DNA from: Chimonanthus salicifolius
Lineage: Eukaryota > Streptophyta > Magnoliopsida > Laurales > Calycanthaceae
Assembly (NCBI GenBank): GCA_013350335.1
Contig: CM023533.1
Coordinates: 31,168,869 to 31,232,868, forward strand
Reading direction: 5' to 3'
Length of the DNA stretch: 64,000 bases
Shown one piece after another: positions 37,501 to 50,330 of the stretch; the stretch's first letter is position 1, and every line of letters begins with the position of its first letter. The notes under the pieces were generated by a model, which did no database searches, was not told the DNA's origin, and was given only the letters and a program-made list of their open reading frames with translations. Position numbers and translations under genes: made by a program.

Positions 37501-40500
37501 GGCTTCTGCTATAAATAGCAGCCTTTGCACCAGGTTTTCCAAAACCCTAGCCTTCTTTTCTGTTTTAGGAAAGAGAAGAGCAGCCCTAGCCGCCCCTCCC
37601 TCCTTGCAGCCGTCCACTCTTCTTCTTCTTCTCCTTCCCCTTCTCCTTCTCTCCTTCGGGCATGCACATCTTAAAAAAAAAACCCGTTACTTCTTTCCTC
37701 GCGTGGATTCACCAGAGAACTTCTCAAATTTCTTGGTTTTCTCAGATCCCCAGGTATTTTCTCTTCTTCTTCCTCCTCCTCATTTTGGGGTTTTGATTTA
37801 GATTTCATGCTGATTTCGTGTTGCAAAGGTTTGAAAATGAGTTTTGGTCTACAAACGACCCAGATTTCAAATAGATGAGATAGTTTTCCTGAACATGATT
37901 TTACTCGCGCTTTTCCCCTTCTCATTTCGATCTTGTGGTTGGATTTGTCCTGTTTCTCTTCAAATCAACCCAAGAATTTCAAGAATGAGGCCATGGATTT
38001 CTCAGAAAAAGACCCTTGGTTTTCCCCTTTGTTTTTCCCTAGGCTTTTCCCCATTTTCCTCATTTTTCCCCCAAGTCTGGGCTATTTCGTGATAGAATGG
38101 TAGACCGCCGCTCGAACGGTCTCTGCAGGAACATGCAGACTTGGTCCCAGTTAAGAACGGTCTATCGTTGTGTAGCCACCAGTCGACCGGTCTTCTTTGT
38201 TTGTGCAGACTTGGTCTCAGTTAAGACCGGGTGACCGGTTTCCTGAGCTGGCGAATCGCCCTTTGCAGGCGACCGCTAGTGGCAATCGACTGGTCCCCCC
38301 TTAGTGGGCGACCGTTGCCTTCCACTTGACCGGTGTCTCATACCGAGTGACTGCTTTGAGGTTTTTGAGCTGTTTTTAAAAGGTGCTCCTCTTCGTTTTG
38401 AAGCAGTTTCCCCCGTTTGTTGATATACTCGTGGACACTTAGGACCCCTGATTCACTGCACTTCTTCTCTATCTAGGTGAGGGGACTTACTTGCACATGT
38501 TTTTATTTAAGAATCATGCATGTGAATTGAATCTTCAGATGATGTATGCGTGCATGGAATACAATGGTTGGGGCATCCCTATATATGGTGTTTTGGCCAC
38601 TCCGAAAGGGGTATAACTGTTGTGAATGTTTTATGCAGCCGAGGGACTTCCCATGTGTGTTTATGCATTAAGTGTTGTAATATGCTTGAGTAGCATTAAC
38701 ATGAAGATGTGTGATAATCCATGCTAGATGAGTTGTATGTCTAACATGTCGATTGAATGTTGATTTGATGATATGTGAACATTGTGCATGTCTAATGGTA
38801 GTGGTAGATATGCCATATAATTGTGTAATTTCTAGTTGGATAAGAATGTCAAGTGTGCATGAGGACTCGGTTATACATGGATGTAGGAAGTACCCCATGA
38901 GTGTGGCATGTGTAATTGGAGATTTGGGTAGGAGTACCCTGTGTGTTGAGTGTTGAATATATGAATTGATACCCTCTAGGTGTGTGAATATGCATAGTGT
39001 GCATGTCTCCTAGTGTGTAGAGTTAACCTAGAGTAGGGTCCCTGGTGGGTGTAGGTCCTACTTTGGAGCCATGGGTAGGAGTACCCTCAGGGTGGTGACT
39101 AGGACCTTAGGCATGCTAGCAGCGTGGGTGTACCCGGGGGACTAGCGTTGGTATGCGAGTGCAAGTGCACGACGGCTGAGAGTACATGCGGATCAGACTA
39201 GCGAGTGTGTTATGTACCGCTTACACATTGACCGCTGGGACTACATGCAGATTCGACTGGCGGGTGTGTTGTGGAGCGCGAGTGCCTGACCGCTAGGAGT
39301 ACATGCGGGTCACTAGCAGGTGTTTCGTGTACCAGCTTATGCTGTTGACCACTAGGACTACAGAGGGCTCGAATTGCGGGTGTGTTGTAGAGCGTGAGTG
39401 AGTGACCATTGGGAGTACATGCGGGCTAGACTAGCGGGTGTGTTCTGTACCGCTTATGAGTTGACTGTTGGGACTACATGCGGGTCCGTTTTGTGGAATG
39501 TGAGTGCGTCACCGCTAGGACTACATGCAGGTCTGACTTGCGGCAGTGTTATGATATGCGAGTGTGGTGACCACTGGGACTGAGAGTGGGCCCGCTTCGC
39601 GAGTGTGTGTGTGTGAATTACCTGGGGGGAGCCTTAGAGGTGACTGAGTGATGTGATGGTAACACAGTTAGGCGTTTGTTAGTGCACTAGGAGTTATGTG
39701 CATGTTAGTGGAGGTTACATGTAGACCTTGTACGAGTTGGTGTTTACATGTATGCTTATGATGTATGTTTGATAGCATGTGTTATGTATGCTTCTCTCAC
39801 TGGGCAACTTGAGCTCACGCCTTACCTTTCAGGCACTCCTGATGGAGGAGGGGTCAAGTGGACCCCAGGAGCATGCTTAGCGCAGTGGAGCTTAGCCTAG
39901 TGATTTTATGTTTCTTTTACTTTAAGAGATTTTGATGTATTAGATGATACATTCACATGCTTATGTTGGGATTATTGTAATAACTTTTTTTTGAAGACCA
40001 TTATTGTAATAACTTTGAGTTTATTGTTATTACGTTGAGATCATGCTATCATGTTGAGTTTGCTTTATTCCATGCTAAGGTGTGTGATGCATGCTTGTGA
40101 TTGGTAATGAATGGGTTGGATTAGATCCCCATTTCAAAAAAAAATGTCACCCGATTCCGTAAGTCGAGGTGTGACGTTTGATACCCGAGATAGCATAGTT
40201 GAGTTGTTTTGAGGTTCACGAGCCCATCATAGGGCGGGGCATGACAGATTCTATTTGACATGTTAAATTGAGAGATTGACCCTAAACAGGGTGAGTGAAG
40301 TAGAACTCACAAAATGACTCTAAATTGATGGATCAAGGATTTAAAGACAATGAAGATGATGATGTAAAAACATTCTAAAGCATGCTAGCTCAAATTTCTT
40401 CCCATGAGACAGATAACAGTATATTGCCTTCTATTTAACAAGGTGTTGTAGCAAACAACATACCTCTGTTTGAAACTCTTTCTCCCCTTGTGTTGAATCA

Positions 40501-43500
40501 GAGGCAAGGACCTTTACAGCAACCACTTCTTTTGTGGGCATTATAGCTTTATAGACTGGCCCAAATGATCCCTGTCCTAAAATAGTTGTAAAGTTCTGTG
40601 TGGCTTTTTGAATATCCCTAAAAGAAAATATGATTTTATTAAGATACTAAATTTAACAGATATTTTTCATCTGGTATATGAAAACTAAGAAAGCAGACTC
40701 ATTCTAACTAAACATGAGGTTCACAAAGCAGTAAGGAAATATCAAACTGCATTTGGTAGGAGATTAAAGTATGTGTTGGAGGTGTTGTGGAATCTGAGAT
40801 AATATTAAATAGGTCAATGTTTTCCACCTTTTCCATCTCAATTATTACCAACACACATTGCCAATTTTGATTTGTTGCATAAGTTGGAGCTGTGGCATCA
40901 CAGTATCTTTAAAAATTTACATGTCATTCCAAACCGTATAGTGAATACACTTTTAGCCAAAAGATACTGGCTTCAGTTTGAGGCACATTGAAAACCACCT
41001 TAAAAATATCAATCTTCACTTCGCATGAAAATCATTGAGTAAAGAAATGTCTTATATTCTTATTTTAATAAATGACAACCAACAAATGCTTGCCTTCATT
41101 AACATATATAATTATAGGTACAAAAATTTCCTACAACATAACGAGAACATCCATGACGGAAACACCATGCAGAATCAACTGCTCAAACCAATTTTCTCTT
41201 CCTCCTTTAGATTGAAACCCCATTGTTTTGCATACCCTTGCACCATAGATCTTGGGCCCATAAAATATGTACTTAAAACAATCAAGATGATTTCTGGGGA
41301 ACCCCTTATCTATACACAGATCTTTCCATCCCCTCCTCAAGATTACAGGTGGACCCAAAATACGTGTATGTGGTGCATGTGGATATGTATTTGTAAGTTT
41401 GTGTGCATGTGTGTGAATGTGTTCGTGTACATGTGGGTGTGCAGGCATGTGTGCATGGGGGTGGATATGTGTGCAACGCAGGCTGATCCACAAAAGAACA
41501 CAAATTGAACGGAAATGAAGAGTAGACTACGCCCACAAGACCAACCCCTTCCTCTCAAATCTCAACTCACAATGAGAAGACACAAATAACTTGTACCAAT
41601 CAAAACCCAAAAGATACAATGCTAGAGCTGGTAACACCCTTATATTGTCCTACATATAACAATAAAGACATTCTACACATTGGATTTTTTTTTTCTGAAG
41701 TAAATCTATCACATTAGATTGAAGCCACATGTCCACAAACTCAAGTTTGAGATCCTAAACTGATTAATTTTTTAATAAAATTTAACTAATTGCCCTAAAT
41801 TTTATGGCTACTTTCATAGAAGCTTCATCCCTATCTCGTGCCAACTTGTGAATGCTCTATCATCCCTTTCATAGTTATTATTGCACAAATCCTCATCCAA
41901 CTTGATATATATATCTTCGTATTTTCTGCCCTATTTTGCCTAATCATATCCATAAACAATTCATCTATGGTTAACATTCGATTTGCTGTAATCATGGCTA
42001 CGTTATATCCAAAATCCCATCAATCTGGGGTTGGCTTTCGAATTCTACTTCTCCACTTGATCCTATCCAGTGTTGGGTGTGCATGTTAAACAAATGAAAA
42101 ATTACATTCTTTATCCATATGTAGATCAATAACGAAATCATGAGATTGTTGGTTTCCATTTGATGGGGGCAATCATACAATCAATCCAACCATAAAAGGG
42201 TCCTTATATCCACAGGTTGCAAGCATCAAATCAAAAGGTAATGGAATAAGATCATCTTCCTCACAATCAATTTTATCAAATAATGGTGGATCATTACAAT
42301 CCAACTCCACATTTATTTCAACAATACTCTCGTCTATACCAAATATACTCTCAAAAGAGAACATGTACAAAGGTCCAATAATGAAGCATTTTCGAACCTT
42401 TGAAACTTCCTAACATGTATGCATTGGCAATCAACGTAACCACTGCTTCAATCACATTGTCAATTCTAAGGTCTTTCTCACCTCATCATTTTCCTCAATG
42501 CAATGAAGGGAAAACTCACCTAAAACTCTAGAGGATCTTTGGCTTTGACAACCAAATGACACAGTTCGACCCATGCAAGACTACAATTTGAATGGTAATG
42601 GAGAGCAAAAATAGGCCCACAATACCAACCCCTTCCTCTCAAATCTCACCACCCAATGAGGAGACAAATAGTTCATATCAGTCAAAAAACAAGAAGAATG
42701 CTGGGGGTGGGAACAACTTCTTATTGCCTCACATGGTCGGCCACTTGTAACCTAAGAGATGATCTAATCGTTGGATTGAAGCCACATGTAAAAACTATGT
42801 ATGTTTGAAAATCTTTAATCTAGTTACAATTTTTAATGTAATGAAATCTAATTTGTTGTCCTCAAATCGTATTGCCATTCCTGTAGAAGCTCCATCCCTA
42901 TCTCATGCCAATTCATCAATGCTTTGCCAATCATATTATGAAATCATCTCATGCACAGCTATTATTGCAAGAATCCTCTACCATCCATCTTGATATAATA
43001 GAGATCTTTGTATTTTTGGCCCTTTCGTTCACCCCTACACATCATTCTTAAGATGTGATTTGACATAGTCAAGCTTGCATCATTCTGACACTGTCTAAAG
43101 AATTTGTGGCCTATTTTTTAAGGATCTCTTAGGATTACAAGTTTAGGGCATTTTAGCCCATTTTTATTTTTGTTTATATTTGAAGGTAGGATTAAAACAT
43201 TGTTATGCTGATGTGATAGTTGAGATTGTACCTAGGATTTTCTTTTGTATGGAGCAATATAAAATGAATGGAAACCTTATGGAAAGAGACAAATTTGGTT
43301 TAGTGAAATTGATTTGATCTTGGAAGCTTTGAAAGATTTCCTTGGAAACCCGTTGAAGGCGAGGATCTTATCACCAAGAGGTAGACCATCTCCGTTTCAA
43401 GCATGACCGACCATTGGCAAGGGACTCTTAAAAAGTTTTATTTTATTTTATTTTTATTTTAGCTTTTTGGGTTCTTTCATCCTTAATTCTTCATTTTTGT

Positions 43501-46500
43501 GGCTGGTTGAAATTTCTTCAGAAAAAGCTTTTTTGCATTGGAGATCATAGATCTTGAAGTTGTTGCCTTGGAAGAAGCCTATCCTACATCATGTGCATGT
43601 ATGGACATGTGTGCACATTTGGACGTAGATGTGTATTTTTGGGCAATGATATGATGCAATAGTGATGGAATATTGGAACAATAAAATTGTAGGCTCCCTT
43701 AGGTCATTGCCAATCCATAATGCATTGGAATGTAAAGGAGATTGGTAAATTTCACCTAACCCAGTAGCCTAGGCCCATCATCACTAGGGCAATTGGATGG
43801 GGTTGAATTAATCTACTCGCCATCCATGTTTCCCTACACAAGCCCAATCCGCCAAAGCTTCAAAAGCTTGGACTTGGTATCAAATAGATATGGAGCCTAC
43901 TCAGTGACATGACTCAATATTGGCCTAGCTTGACCAAGTCTCATGTGAAATTCTTTTAGGCACCACAAAATTATGAAAAAAAAGGTCATAAGAAAAAAGA
44001 ATATGGAAATATAAGAATTTAAGCTTAAATTTAAAGGACATGAAATGTTTTATATATTAAATGTTAGAAGGATGCATGCTAAATGCAATGATTTTTTTAT
44101 TGGCATAGAATGTATAATGAAAAATAACATTAACACCATTACTTTCATTTTTTATCCAAAATAAATAAATAATTCATCTTAAAATTGGTGCACCTACCTT
44201 TTACAAGCTAAGTGATAAATAAATAAATAAAAGACACTTACCTTGGAGAAAAACCCACAAATGAGAAAGACAAATAGATACCATAGATTTTGATCCAATA
44301 ATTTAAGAGCTATAATTATGTAAAATTTAACGCACCCTTCCTCCCAACCCACCCCAAAAAAAAAAAAAAAAGAGAGAGAGTGAGAGAGAGAGCTAAAGCT
44401 CAAAATATGCTCTCTCACCTGATTGAAATTTGATCTGGGTAGAGACAAATAATGGGATAGGTTTCTCAGACCCACATCTAGGCTGAGTTTGGCACATATT
44501 GGCTGAGTTGGTTTTTTCAGTCTTATAATTCCTAAATCATATGTAGAATCAACTCCACACATGCCCAAGTCCAAATTGAATAGGACTCAACCGGTTCTGA
44601 AAACCATGCACTCCACCCCATGCATCATCACATTGGAGCAAGTGGGCCGAAAAAAAAAGGTAAAAATTCCATCTTCCTGATCAGTCCAGGGCTTTGAGCC
44701 ATAGAGATATGCGGCCCTTGAGGACAGGAGATGAATCGATCATATCAATTTTAAGTTTTAACTCTTGATTTAGAGCCCAAACTTTACTGGCTTTATAAAG
44801 TTCACTTTTGGGTTTTCAGTCTAATGGCAGGTATCATTAAGTGGTGAAATGTGCTGATGCTATTTTATGAATAAACACATACATCCTGAGCATGTTAAGA
44901 GAACCTATGAATAAACATTTTTAAGTTGATCTGAGAATAATTCAACTGATTAAGACAAATATGTATTGGCACTAAGCATAAAAGCACGATCCATATTAAA
45001 AAATGAGCTACCATCATCATAATTGGAACCAACTGTTACTCTGCCACATGGGAGCATTTGATATAATTGATTGAGCCACTCTGCAGTGTTCACCTAACTC
45101 ATTATAAATGGCAATCCTCTAACTTGTTTTTGCTACATTATCAAAAGAATCAGCATCACCATGGAGGATGAAACTTCAAGAAAATTAGGGGCAAGTACTC
45201 TTTAAGAGCTTTCTGATAAGTTGATCTTGACACTTGTTTGTCAGTGGTCATACTTGATATCATCATGATGATTTCTTAATGCAGTTTGATGGTTGACTTT
45301 ACAATTTGAAAAAATAAAATAAATGAAAGTACAAGAAGATGAAATTTTTTGAGCAGCAGCAGAATCCCATAGTAAATATCAATGTAGCTAGTTGCAGATT
45401 CATAACATTTGACGAGACAGTGCCTCAACTGCTACAATTTAGAACGACAAAGGATTGTCATGTGAGATGGTTTAGGTATGGTGCATGGAAGATGAAAGAC
45501 AGTCCCTGTTCAACGAAATGAAAGCTTGCTAGTTCAAGGTACTATGAGATGATGAAGTAAACAGATGAATGAAGAAATAAAACTTTCAAATTTAACCCAG
45601 ATAGATGGGATAACGCTTTGGCAATTATTGTGATGCCGTTTTGGTAATTTAAGTTTGGATCTATGCAGGCAATCCATGGCATTCTTGTGCCTGGAGTTCA
45701 TAAAGCGCCAGCCCTGACTCAACCATGTTGTGAATCAGGGTTAAGTGCATCTCACCATCATCATCATAAGCCAGAATCCCATCTATTTGGAGTCGGCTTT
45801 TGAAATTCTGACCTGCGATTTGGTCCTATTAAAAGCCATACGGATGGTCGCTCTGCTATCTAGCATATCTGTAATTTATCCTTTCCCATTGGGGGGAAAA
45901 AAGAGCAAGGTTAAGGTTGTGACGAGAAAAAGGGAAGAGAGAACTCTAAACAGGATTCGACAAAAGATGAACAAGCAGATGGCTTGTCTAACGTCCACCA
46001 ACTTCATCATAGTTTTTGGATACCGATGCTACATCCCCTTGTTTTAAGCTTCCGAAAAACTATAATAAACAATCAAGACCTAAACTCAAGCAACCTCAAT
46101 TTCAGTCCTAGCTGACCCATTAGGTCTGCTCTAAGACAAAGCTCATTATGAACCTCTAGGTTAGCCAGGTTACAGAGAGCTTAATTTTATTTGATAAGCG
46201 TATAGTCATAAGAATTCGTGAGAAGTTATTCACAAGAATACATAACAAAAAAAATGTCTACGACAATGCATATACTTCCCCAGTTTCATATTATATCAAC
46301 ATGGTCAACAGTCAGAAAATTCAGATAAAATAGAGACGAGAATAATAAAGGGATGGCATGCAACAATTATTAAGGCTTTCTGTCCGAACATTACAGCATC
46401 AAGAAAACAAAGCACATACTTGTAAGAGTATCTCGGTATGCCAGATACTGAACCAAACATGTCTTTATCATGGTTCCCCCACCAAGACCAATGCTTCTTA

Positions 46501-46739
46501 GTCAAGTGTTGATGATGAACAATTTCAGTAATTGAGAGTGAGACACTAGACTCCATGCTTGTACCAATGCCATTAGTGCGTATAGGAAGAGATGATGCAT
46601 TGCTCTCACTTTCATGATGCTGAAGGTGTGAGCGTTTTCTATACAACCTTACAGCAACAAAAGCACAAGATGCCAACAAGATCCCAATAGCCACACCAAC
46701 AGAGACACCAATAACAACTAAATCAGCTTGATGCCCCAT
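31505..46739 (-). CDS. CRLK1: CRLK1-like calcium/calmodulin-regulated receptor-like kinase
   Basis: Seven exons on the minus strand, 46420-46739, 40464-40617, 34399-34525, 33497-33582, 33352-33423, 32523-32726 and 31505-31822, give 426 codons with consistent phases and GT-AG introns. Arabidopsis CRLK1 has about 440 residues. There is a membrane segment near residues 7-30 (LVVIGVSVGVAIGILLAS) and almost no extracellular part. A linker ends SGIPRYSYKDIQKATQNFT. The kinase shows GQGSFGPVYK, the ATP-binding Lys142 in AVKV, HRDLKSANILL (Asp238, an RD kinase), VADFGLS (Asp256), GTYGYIDPEY and SDIYSFGIILFELITA. All key residues are present, so it should be active. CRLK1 links calcium/calmodulin to MAP-kinase signalling in cold response at the plasma membrane; this role is inferred from the match. 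Introns 1 and 2 are each near 5.8-5.9 kb. The paralogue CRLK2 is a possible alternative name. Confidence 0.9.
32212..32412 (-). mobile_element. tRNA-derived SINE, family 1 (best preserved head), in a CRLK intron
   Basis: Read on the minus strand, it starts GGGATTGGCCTGACGATCAA and runs through a B box GGTTCGATTC, then TTACCCGGTGTGTGCAGATT, AAGGACTAGTCGGGTGAGAC and a T-rich end. The pol III A and B boxes are recognisable. It lies in the intron between kinase exons 6 and 7. Confidence 0.7.
34526..37430. other. CRLK-like intron 2, left part, repeat remnants
   Basis: Non-coding. It holds a short ATG/CAT trinucleotide run near 35055-35075 and an unexplained frame at 35609-35887 on the minus strand. 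An LTR-like T-rich block lies at about 36450-36720. A two-copy tandem repeat of about 200 bp lies at 36941-37285. Confidence 0.45.
36941..37285. repeat. Two-copy tandem repeat, unit about 200 bp
   Basis: Units starting near 36941 and 37143 share GCAACCT, CTAATTAAT/CCAATTAAT, GATCAAACT, GATGTATCAAA, GATAACA, AAGTAATTAGAAAAT/TGGTAATTAGAAAAT and AAGTAATCAAA in the same order. Substitutions are scattered. Non-coding. Confidence 0.6.
37430..40247. mobile_element. Probable long solo LTR (gypsy-like) with internal minisatellite, in CRLK-like intron 2
   Basis: The right end CGGGGCATGACA and the block TGAGCTCACGCCTTACC, then TTTCAGGCACTCCTGATGG, near 39810 match the layout of the solo LTR at 22.6-24.3 kb. 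A TATAAATAGCAGCC promoter and CT-rich leader at 37510-37640 fit an LTR promoter. Neither gag nor pol is visible. The left border is uncertain (a TGTG at 37435 is a candidate) and I found no target duplication. Confidence 0.5.
39165..39610. repeat. Minisatellite, about 58-62 bp unit, 7-8 copies
   Basis: Units begin with variants of GACCGCTGGGACTACATGCG near 39170, 39229, 39287, 39349, 39410, 39463, 39508 and 39569. They continue with GACTxGCGGGTGTGTTGTG and GCGAGTGxGT. Alternate units differ (TACCGCTTATG versus GAGCGTGAGTG), hinting at a two-unit higher-order period near 120 bp. The array is GC-richer than its surroundings. Confidence 0.7.
41530..43020. repeat. Diverged direct duplication, units about 450-530 bp, 1.07 kb apart
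   Basis: Segments at about 41530-42060 and 42600-43020 share ACCAACCCCTTCCTCTCAAA, GATTGAAGCCACATGT, GAAGCTTCATCCCTATCTCG/GAAGCTCCATCCCTATCTCA, TATTATTGCA and CATCTTGATAT-type words in order. Both are non-coding and diverged. Confidence 0.55.
45745..45850 (-). mobile_element. LINE 3'-end remnant
   Basis: CATCATCATCATAAG followed by CCAGAATCCCATCTATTTGG and AGTCGGCTTTTG is the reverse of the GCCGAC..AxTxGATGGGATT block, with a TGATG tail, found at 3' ends of many plant LINEs. A related word is at 42005-42035. Confidence 0.45.
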
Positions 46740-49397
46740 TTTGTTAGTCCCTTTAGTTGTTCAGAAGGTGCAAACATTTTGCAAAATCAACAAAATGTTG
46801 ATCCACTGTCACAGAACAAGCAGAAATGTTTATAGGAATTGCATTCACCTGTCAAAATGACGAGAAGTTATAACCCAAAACAAAAGTATAGATGTATATT
46901 CTTTTGGAAAAACATCAAACATTCATTACAAAATATTTGCTCCAGGGATTTCCCATTCCATTAGAAAAATATAGCACCTCAGACTTGTGCCAACACATTA
47001 ATATACACGGTAGTAACTTACATGAAAATTTATTTCATCATTAATCTTGTATTTCTAAGAATACATTAGATGCTATCAGTCTATTCCCAATGTAAGTTGC
47101 AAGAATACAGGTATGCATGTTGGAATACAACACCAATGTGTGTGTTAGATTCAGCAAACATAAAAACTGGTGATCATGAACAGAATATAATTAAATTAGT
47201 TAAAATTAATATTCATTATTTCAGAAGATGGAAAAGGTTACTATATGTATAATGGCATGACATAATATCCTCTTCACAAGAGGTAATATAAAAATAGATA
47301 AATAAAAATGGTTTTCTCCGCCTCCAATATTGTTTGGGAGATGAGACAATTACATTATAGGTTGGTCGGTGGAAGAGTAATCGCAAAGTTCTCAGAAGCA
47401 GAACTACTATTGGCATCAAAGCTTGTCCCAAGTTCTACGTAAAGTTAAAAAGAGCATAAAAAAATATAAATAATAAACAACATAACAAGAACCCATATTG
47501 CTCTGTGATTCCTTCAAAAAATTCTATGATATAGGCCCTAATGTATTTAGGTTTTCATTCAACACTAGATCATATGTATTTACAAGCTAAAGCTCTAGAG
47601 AAAGAAGGTGCATTTTCCAAATCGATTGCAAGACTGCATTGATGCAAGCATGCTGTGTTACTAAACTTCTCATGCCTGATGCCTGATGCCTATTGCTGAA
47701 TGCAAGTGTGTCAGCACCCAACTTGCAGATGGAAATAATGAAAATGATTACTTTGCCTGTATATGCATGAAATATCAATAGAACATGAAAACCCAAAGGA
47801 ATAAGTGAGCAAGGACAATTGTAACAACTTTACAATTAAATAGTTTAAACTTTTCTTAAGTTAGTTTAGGTGTTTACCCAGGAACAAAACGATCCAAAAG
47901 GGCTCCCATGTTGTTGCACCGAATAGTGGACTGTGGAGCTTCATCTAGACTTGAAGTTTGAATACACTATGTTGCACCTTTTTTCCTTAAGAAATAGTCA
48001 AATTTGCAGTGTAAAATGTGGTGCACAAGGTGTTCACTGATGAATTACAATTGCACAAACATGAGAAGTAAAGCAAGCACAACTGCAGACACCAATTTTA
48101 AGTGTTCATCAAGATATACACATATCCACAAGATGAGATAATCATGGAGCTCCAACATGAGTTTTGAGTTTCACAATGATTTTTTTGAAATGAGCACATG
48201 ATTGTCAGTCAATACGAGGTAGGGATACCCATAATGATTTATGAAAAAAAAGGGGTTGCCTTCACAGACTTGACCCAAACAATTTTAACCACCTTTAAGT
48301 TAACCAAAAGCAACTACATCCATTTATTAAACAAGTTGGAGCAACTCCATAAAGCTCAATTGAGTTGACCTAGCTTTGCCCAATTATTAAATGCGCTGAC
48401 ATGACCAGACCAATCTTAAATCGGTCTACCTAACCTGACCAAGCATAAATGGGCCATTCCAACACATACCTAACCTGTCTCATTTGCCAAACACTAGTTA
48501 CCCATTTTCTCACCATCAACTCAATTGTACCAACCAACTCTTGGCAATCTTACTCAGCCTAAACTTTTATTAACCATTTTTTTCCTATTTAAGTGATAGT
48601 AGTAAATGAATGTAGGAAAACTTTTAACTATAAAATAAATTCCTACCAAGTCAGTTTTCCAGCAAAATTTTTCCCTCATGATTCATTTTCCCATGAAACC
48701 AACTACTGTTCCTTGAGGGGCTATTTGTCATTTTCCGGTAATGGAAAATGAAGAGCATAGAAAATGAGGCCCTACTTTTTTCTTCCATGAAATAAGGGCC
48801 TTTCGAAAATAACACAAAAAATGAGACACTTCCCTCTTGTTCCAAGGAATCCATTTCCCTCAGGAGGGATCAAAAAATTGCATAAGGAAAAGAGGGAGGT
48901 TTTCCTCGCCCAAAGGGACAATCTTTCGTTCATTTCAATAAAAATAAAGGTTTTGATGCGAACAACAAAAGTGTCATATTTCCATGGTCTGGCACATGAC
49001 ACCAGATTTCACAACATTTGTTGGATGATGTGAACTAAGCCCAAATGCAATTTTTTTCTGCAGAGTTGGTTTCCTTTAGGATATCAACAGACAGCATTTA
49101 AGTCTTACATTTTGGAAGGAACTAGAATTCTCTTTATAAAATGAAGAACAGGAAACCCACTCTTCACATTCTTCTGCAATTCAATTCAAAGGTGTCTTCT
49201 AACTAAAATTCTCTCAAGGGCAATTGAATGTCAGCCAAAATGGCAAGAAATTAAAATAAAAGCATCACAAAGTTCCAAAATTTGAAGGCATCTTTCATAT
49301 CCATCTTTAACAATACAATGAATGCCAATTTCAATACCAAAATGTATCAGAGATTCAGCAAGATTTGCAAATTCAAATAAATATATCATTTTATTGG

Positions 49398-49592
49398 AAA
49401 CCCAAGGGGATTGGGGTGATGGCCAAGAACCTGTCTCAAAAAGTATGAGTCTTGAGTTAAATTCTTACTCCACCCCAAAGGGTTACTCCTTGTAGAGTAA
49501 TCCGGTGTGTATGGGTAGGGAGGCTTGCATATGTCCCGAGGATTAGACGGGTGCTCTAAGAGGTCTGGACACCTTGGTCATCAAAAAAAGTA
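49398..49592 (+). mobile_element. tRNA-derived SINE, family 1, full-length-like, in the CRLK leader intron
   Basis: A head with GGGGATTGGGGTGATGGCCA and a B-box-like GAGTTAAATTCTTACTCC is followed by GGTTACTCCTTGTAGAGTAA, GGTGTGTATGGGTAGGGAGG, CTTGCATATGTCCCGAGGAT, CTCTAAGAGGTCTGGACACC and TTGGTCATCAAAAAAA. This is the longest, cleanest copy and serves as the reference for the others. Confidence 0.7.
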
Positions 49593-50247
49593 TATATTTC
49601 ATTTTAGTGGAACCAATAGCACCCGAACCAAGCTACCACAAAGTAAATACGGAAAATAAATTAAAAAAGAAAAGAAAATTATTAAATAGTAATATTCATG
49701 CTGCATTCTGTGATTGATAATTTTTTGTTTCTTTCATATCTCCCTTGCAACTTGTCCGAGGAACAAATTTATAGAAGTCCTCAAATTACAGTTCACTATC
49801 ACTTTCAATAACCCATTAAACTATGAACCACTCATGCACAGATACTATATAATCTAGAGTCAACTACACGAAATTACACCTTATACTTAGATGTTAAAAA
49901 TATCAAATGAGTTCCCCGAATTTCAAAAAGACTATTAATAATATCCATATTCAGCTAGATTAATAAAAAAAAAAAAAATCAAGAACAAAGAACCACTAAC
50001 AAAATAATACAACTCTAACGGGAAGTTCTTATGGACGATTAATAAATCGTTCTGAAATTCACCCAAAAATATGAACAATGAATCCAAACCAAGTAAAGAA
50101 GGTAGAAGCAATTGAATTCCAAAAAAAAATGGAATAAAAAACGCAGCAAAAAGATACTACTCAAAGCTACATACAAGAATATCTTCGTTTAAAATAGATT
50201 CTCCTAAAATCTAAACACAGCATGACCCGATAATCCAAACCCAGGAA

Positions 50248-50250
<3 letters not shown>

Positions 50251-50296
<46 letters not shown>

Positions 50297-50330
50297 TGTG
50301 TGGGTGGGTGGGTGTGGTGGGGGTGGGGGG
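50251..50330. repeat. TG microsatellite grading into G-rich run
   Basis: About 22 consecutive TG units are followed by GAGTGTGTGGGTGGGTGGG and runs of G up to seven long. It lies about 300 bp inside the leader intron of the CRLK-like gene. The G-runs could form a quadruplex on the plus strand. Confidence 0.85.

Larger units (their letters stand above)
40618..46419. other. CRLK-like intron 1, repeat remnants
   Basis: No exon is seen. It holds a TG-rich stretch at 41360-41480, a diverged segmental duplication (41.53-42.06 versus 42.60-43.02 kb), an LTR-like T-rich block near 43.15-43.5 kb, an A/GA run at 44355-44395 and a LINE 3'-tail-like piece at 45745-45850. Confidence 0.45.

Noticed and set aside
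41035..41508. 157-codon plus-strand frame in the CRLK-like intron 1
   Set aside because: Its second half is a Cys/Val/Met-rich translation of a TG-rich stretch and the first half is low complexity. No exon signals agree.
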